This document shows positions 60,375-64,000 of a DNA stretch of 64,000 nucleotides, piece after piece (the stretch's first letter is position 1; every line of letters begins with the position of its first letter). The stretch is from Eutreptiella sp. 'Long Island Sound 2002' (lineage: Eukaryota > Euglenozoa > Euglenophyceae > Eutreptiales > Eutreptiaceae), in NCBI GenBank assembly GCA_964036045.1, contig CAXIWF010000910.1:1-64000 (forward strand), given 5' to 3'. Under the pieces are notes generated by a model. It searched no databases. It was not told the origin of the DNA and saw only the letters and a program-made list of their open reading frames with translations. The translations under genes and the position numbers were made by a program.

Positions 60375-63300
60375 CGGTAATAGTCACCCATATCCTAAAA
60401 TGAGCTATTGACACAGTAAACCCCCCCTATTTCGGGGTCGCTGAGTCCAAAACGTCACTCATTTTGCGAATCCGAGACGGTGGCGTCGAGCTATGGGGGA
60501 GGGGGGTCCTAACGAGCGGTGGGGGGTCCGAAAAACCCCCCTTCCAAAATGCGTTCGCATAAGGGCGCTGTCACAAGGACGTTATGCTACGCACATCCTT
60601 CTTGGAGGCACACTTTCTGAGTGTCTATTTTTTTTCGGTATATACTCGCTCCTTACTAGGCAGCTTTGGTGCTTTCAGCGCCACTTTGTGGAGGCCAATG
60701 GGCCAATCTCCTTCCAAAACCAAAGTCCTCTCCACTGGAGTCCGGATCATAGGCTCAAGCTCAGCACCCACCATTTACTCCGCACACATCCGCACACATG
60801 TCCCTCCCCTTTGCGTAACACCCTGCCCTTCCTTCCCTGGTGGTATCGCGGCATGCGCTGCCCCGCCCCTTCCGCCCCTCCCCCCTAGGGGAGTAGGGTT
60901 TGTCCATGTCCCTTGTGCGCAGGAGACAATGGGGTGGGGTGGGGTGGGGGGGTGCATGCGCGCAGTTGAGGCCGCGGTCACATTTTGTCGGCCCATTTGT
61001 GTGTGCTTCTTGCTTACTTGGGCCCTGGTTCCCCGTTTGCAGGGTATCTTTGTCTGATTGTGCCCCATGTGCGGCGCTTAACGGCCGAATCTGTTCGTTG
61101 CTGGCCCGTTCGGACGCGGACAATGATTTGTGCCATGTGATGTTTTTTCCAATCTGTTGCATTCGGTGACGTTGCCGATCGATGTGCACAGTGATACGCT
61201 GTATGGAGAGTGTTGTCCTGGGGACAGCTTGTTTTTTGGGCTTCTAGTCAGCTTTGCTGGGAGTTTTGTTTTGTATTCTTTGCACCATGTCGTGCTGTGA
61301 GCAATGTGTTGTGTCTTGTGCGCAGTGCTGTCTATTGCAAGCTGTATCCAAAAACTTCCATGGTGCAGAACAAAGGTCTCATTGAAGCTCATGTTTTTCG
61401 CACATGGCCGCCATGGCACCTTCTTAGGAGCTAGATCTTCCTCTGAGTGTGCTGAGACCATCCCGCCCCCCTCCTGGACAAGAATCTTAGAGATTCCAAA
61501 TGTGCACATGCCTCTACAATGCCACATACCTTCGGGAAATCCTTCTGTGTAACCCGCATAGGCCTGTACGCAAAGGCTAAAAAGGAGTTCAAAAATTTGC
61601 TGAACGAGGAATCTCAACAACCCTAGCTCCTTGAGGGAATATATGAATGGTCCAAATGCTCGATCTAGCCATAATTCAAAGGCAGGAAATACATTCTAAA
61701 CTGTAAGCCACAAATTATCATAACTATTGCAACTTTCCTCAACCTCTTTTGTCCGCAAAAATCTTGACGCAGTGATATTGCAGGTAGTAAAGACGTATCA
61801 CTATTACTATCGCAAAAAGGAATGTCGAAGTGGTCCACTTCACGGTTCAAAAAATCCTAGTTTGTTGCGTGACGATGTTACAAATTTTGTACATACCATT
61901 GTCTGTTGGAAACAGAACACTGCATGTGTCCTGTGTGCTACAAAACCGCGGCTGCCAAAGTACTGCATGATTCGATGCTCAACAACTTACCAAAATGTCA
62001 AACCCATAGCAGATGAGGTATGGGATCAAATTGTCCTAACCAATTTTGAGAAACATCCCAGATGTCCCCAATATCCTAGTGAGTTTAAAATACAATATCA
62101 CAATCTTCTACACAACCATAGATCTATCAAGGCTGCGCATCCCGATGGCTAACCCGTACGAAATGAAAAGCGCGCCAACGAATGTCCTAAGTCGTGTTTG
62201 AGAAAACGATCCTAAGTCCGAATGCAGAAAAGATCCTAATGATTCTAATTATCATAAAAGTCCTAACCAGGCGAACATGTTGCGATGAGTCATTGTCAAA
62301 GATATGGAAAAATAGGTTATCCTTATCCTAGAACCTCTGTCTAACGCGTGGAAAAAACATCCTAAGTATCCTGAACATCCCCAGCCTTTGGGACAGAACG
62401 TTAGGGCTAGGAAACATCCTAACTATGCCAAGTACTGAATATTCCTCGATAACACCAACGAATATACTACATATCCTAAGCGTGGTTACAATTACGGTTG
62501 TCATGAGTTATTTGCCATCACTACACATGCAAAATGTAAAAAGAACGATATTCTAACTCCTGTTGGAGAAAATATCCTAAATATCTTCAACTGACTGAAC
62601 ATTTGTTCTCAAAAATATCCCAAATATCCCAAGTACTTTGTGTGGCTCCGGGCATGTAATTATCCTAAACCTCCTGACCTGGCAAACATGTTGCGATGGG
62701 TCATTGTCAAAGAGATGGATAAACCGGTTAGCCTTAGCCTAAAAACACTGTCTAATTTGTGCAAAAAACATCCTAAGTATCCTAAATGTCCTCAACTTTT
62801 GGGACTGAAAGTTGGGGCTAGCAAACATCTTTAATGTGCTAAGTACTCCACTTTCTTCGATAACAGCAAGGAATATCTTAAATATCCTAAGAGTGGTTAC
62901 AAGTACGGTTGTGATGAGGAATTTGCCATTACTATACATGAAAAATCTAAGAATAAAAATATCATAAGTGCTGACGGAGAAAATATCCTAATTATCCTAA
63001 ATATCCTAAACATCCCAATGGGCAAACAACGGGATGTTGAAAATGTTGTGAGTCCTAATTTTGCCAAGTCAGTCATCCGAATCATCGGGAAGATCGTTAA
63101 ACCTCATGCAGAAAATATCCTAAGTATCCCAAATGTTCTGACCTGGCTCGTTTCTTTTCTCAAAAACATCCTAAATATCCTAAGTACGTAATATTGTTCG
63201 GGGCATATCATCGAACATATTGTAAGTATCCGCTATTGGTGTGATGAGTAAGTAGCGATGGCTAGAAGGAAGATATCATAAGTCCTATAGGAGACAATAT

Positions 63301-64000
63301 TCGAATTATCCTAAATATTCTGAACCATCCAATGGGCCTACAACAGGATGCTGAAAATGTTGTGCTCAGCACGTGTCAAATACTTCCTAATCTCGCCAGA
63401 CCAAACATCCTGAATATCAGCACCATTCTCTCAGATCATGCAGAAAATATCCTAAATATCCCAAATATCCTCAATTGACTGAACGTTCTTGCTCAAAAAT
63501 ATCCTCAATATCCCAAGTACTTCATGTAGCTTTGGGCATAACACCAGAAATATTCCAAAGATTCGAAGAAGGGTTACAGCTACCATTGTGATGAGTACAT
63601 TGCCAAAAATATCCTAAGTCCTGATGGAGACAATATCCTCATTATGTGGACCATCCTCAACATCGTAATGGACAAACAAACGCAGGCTGAACATGTTGTG
63701 ATAAGCAATCGTCAAAAACATCCCAACCTCGCCAGAACAAATATTCTAAATGCAAGAAAAGATCCTAAAACATCATGCAAAAAATATCCTAAATATCCTA
63801 AATATCCCTAGCTGACTCATCTAGACTGAAACCTCCTGCTGAAAAATGTCCAAAATATCCCAAGTACTTAATATTCTTCCAGGCAAGGACCAAAAATATC
63901 CTAACTATCCTAAAAAATGGTTACCGTTAAAGCTAAGGTTAACCGTAACCCCTTTTTTTAGGATAATTAGGATATTTTCCCAAAAAAATGATCGGGTGTT
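60180..64000. repeat. Module M2 of the second unit (cut by window end)
   Basis: Copy of 21802-25622: gtcgctga motif 60421-60508, G-tract 60931-60952, decayed ATCCTAAAT repeat from about 62270, hairpin 63890-63982. The site equivalent to the first retroposon is empty here too (around 62804-62819). The position of the second retroposon lies beyond the window. Confidence 0.92.

Larger units (their letters stand above)
38379..64000. repeat. Second, partial copy of the 38,378-bp tandem unit
   Basis: This repeats positions 1-25622. Differences I noticed by eye (first/second copy) are at 5232/43610, 10265/48643, 12480/50858, 13534/51912, 15196/53574, 15199/53577, 17050/55428, 17052/55430, 17056/55434, 21435/59813, 21473/59851 and 21498/59876. 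The comparison was not exhaustive. The substitutions argue against an exact computational duplication of one sequence, but they do not exclude two collapsed alleles. Confidence 0.93.

Overview
The window is nuclear DNA of a eukaryote, built almost entirely from repeats. Support for this: a 5S ribosomal RNA gene with a Pol III T-run terminator, an intact Penelope-like retroelement (PLE), a 158-bp satellite, and tiny retroposed copies with poly(A) tails and target-site duplications. No bacterial-style operon is present. I cannot place the species. The 5S sequence and the endonuclease-less PLE would fit an alga, other protist, fungus or little-studied invertebrate.

Top-level layout: the window is 1.67 copies of one 38,378-bp tandem unit. 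Everything at position x recurs at x+38,378 with no net indel, and I found only about a dozen substitutions. The unit runs: PLE (35925-40157, seen truncated at 1-1779), module M1 (1780-7250), satellite array A (7251-17545), single-copy DNA (17546-20151), a 181-bp tandem repeat (20152-20735), direct repeats (20858-21209), the 5S rRNA gene (21468-21585), module M2 (21802-27273, almost identical to M1), satellite array B (27274-35924), then the PLE again. The second unit starts at 38379 and is cut by the window end inside its M2.

The only convincing protein genes lie on the minus strand in the PLE: a 352-aa basic coiled-coil ORF1, and a 756-aa reverse transcriptase whose ATG overlaps the ORF1 stop as ATGA. 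The element is flanked by 573-bp pseudo-LTRs. Each carries a hammerhead-ribozyme-like core, the arrangement known from PLEs. No GIY-YIG endonuclease is visible.

The satellite arrays consist of 158-bp monomers in blocks of n+0.5 copies. The blocks are separated by a 284-bp spacer that is an inverted copy of the sequence bordering the array on its left. The monomer is strongly C-rich and stop-free in all three forward frames, so very long open frames there (up to 1,117 codons) are not genes.

The most unusual observation is a 42-bp retroposon (34-35 nt plus an A-tail). It is inserted twice with perfect 16- and 17-bp target-site duplications, and the paired empty site survives in the sister module each time. 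It orders the events: M duplication, then the insertions, then the 38-kb duplication.
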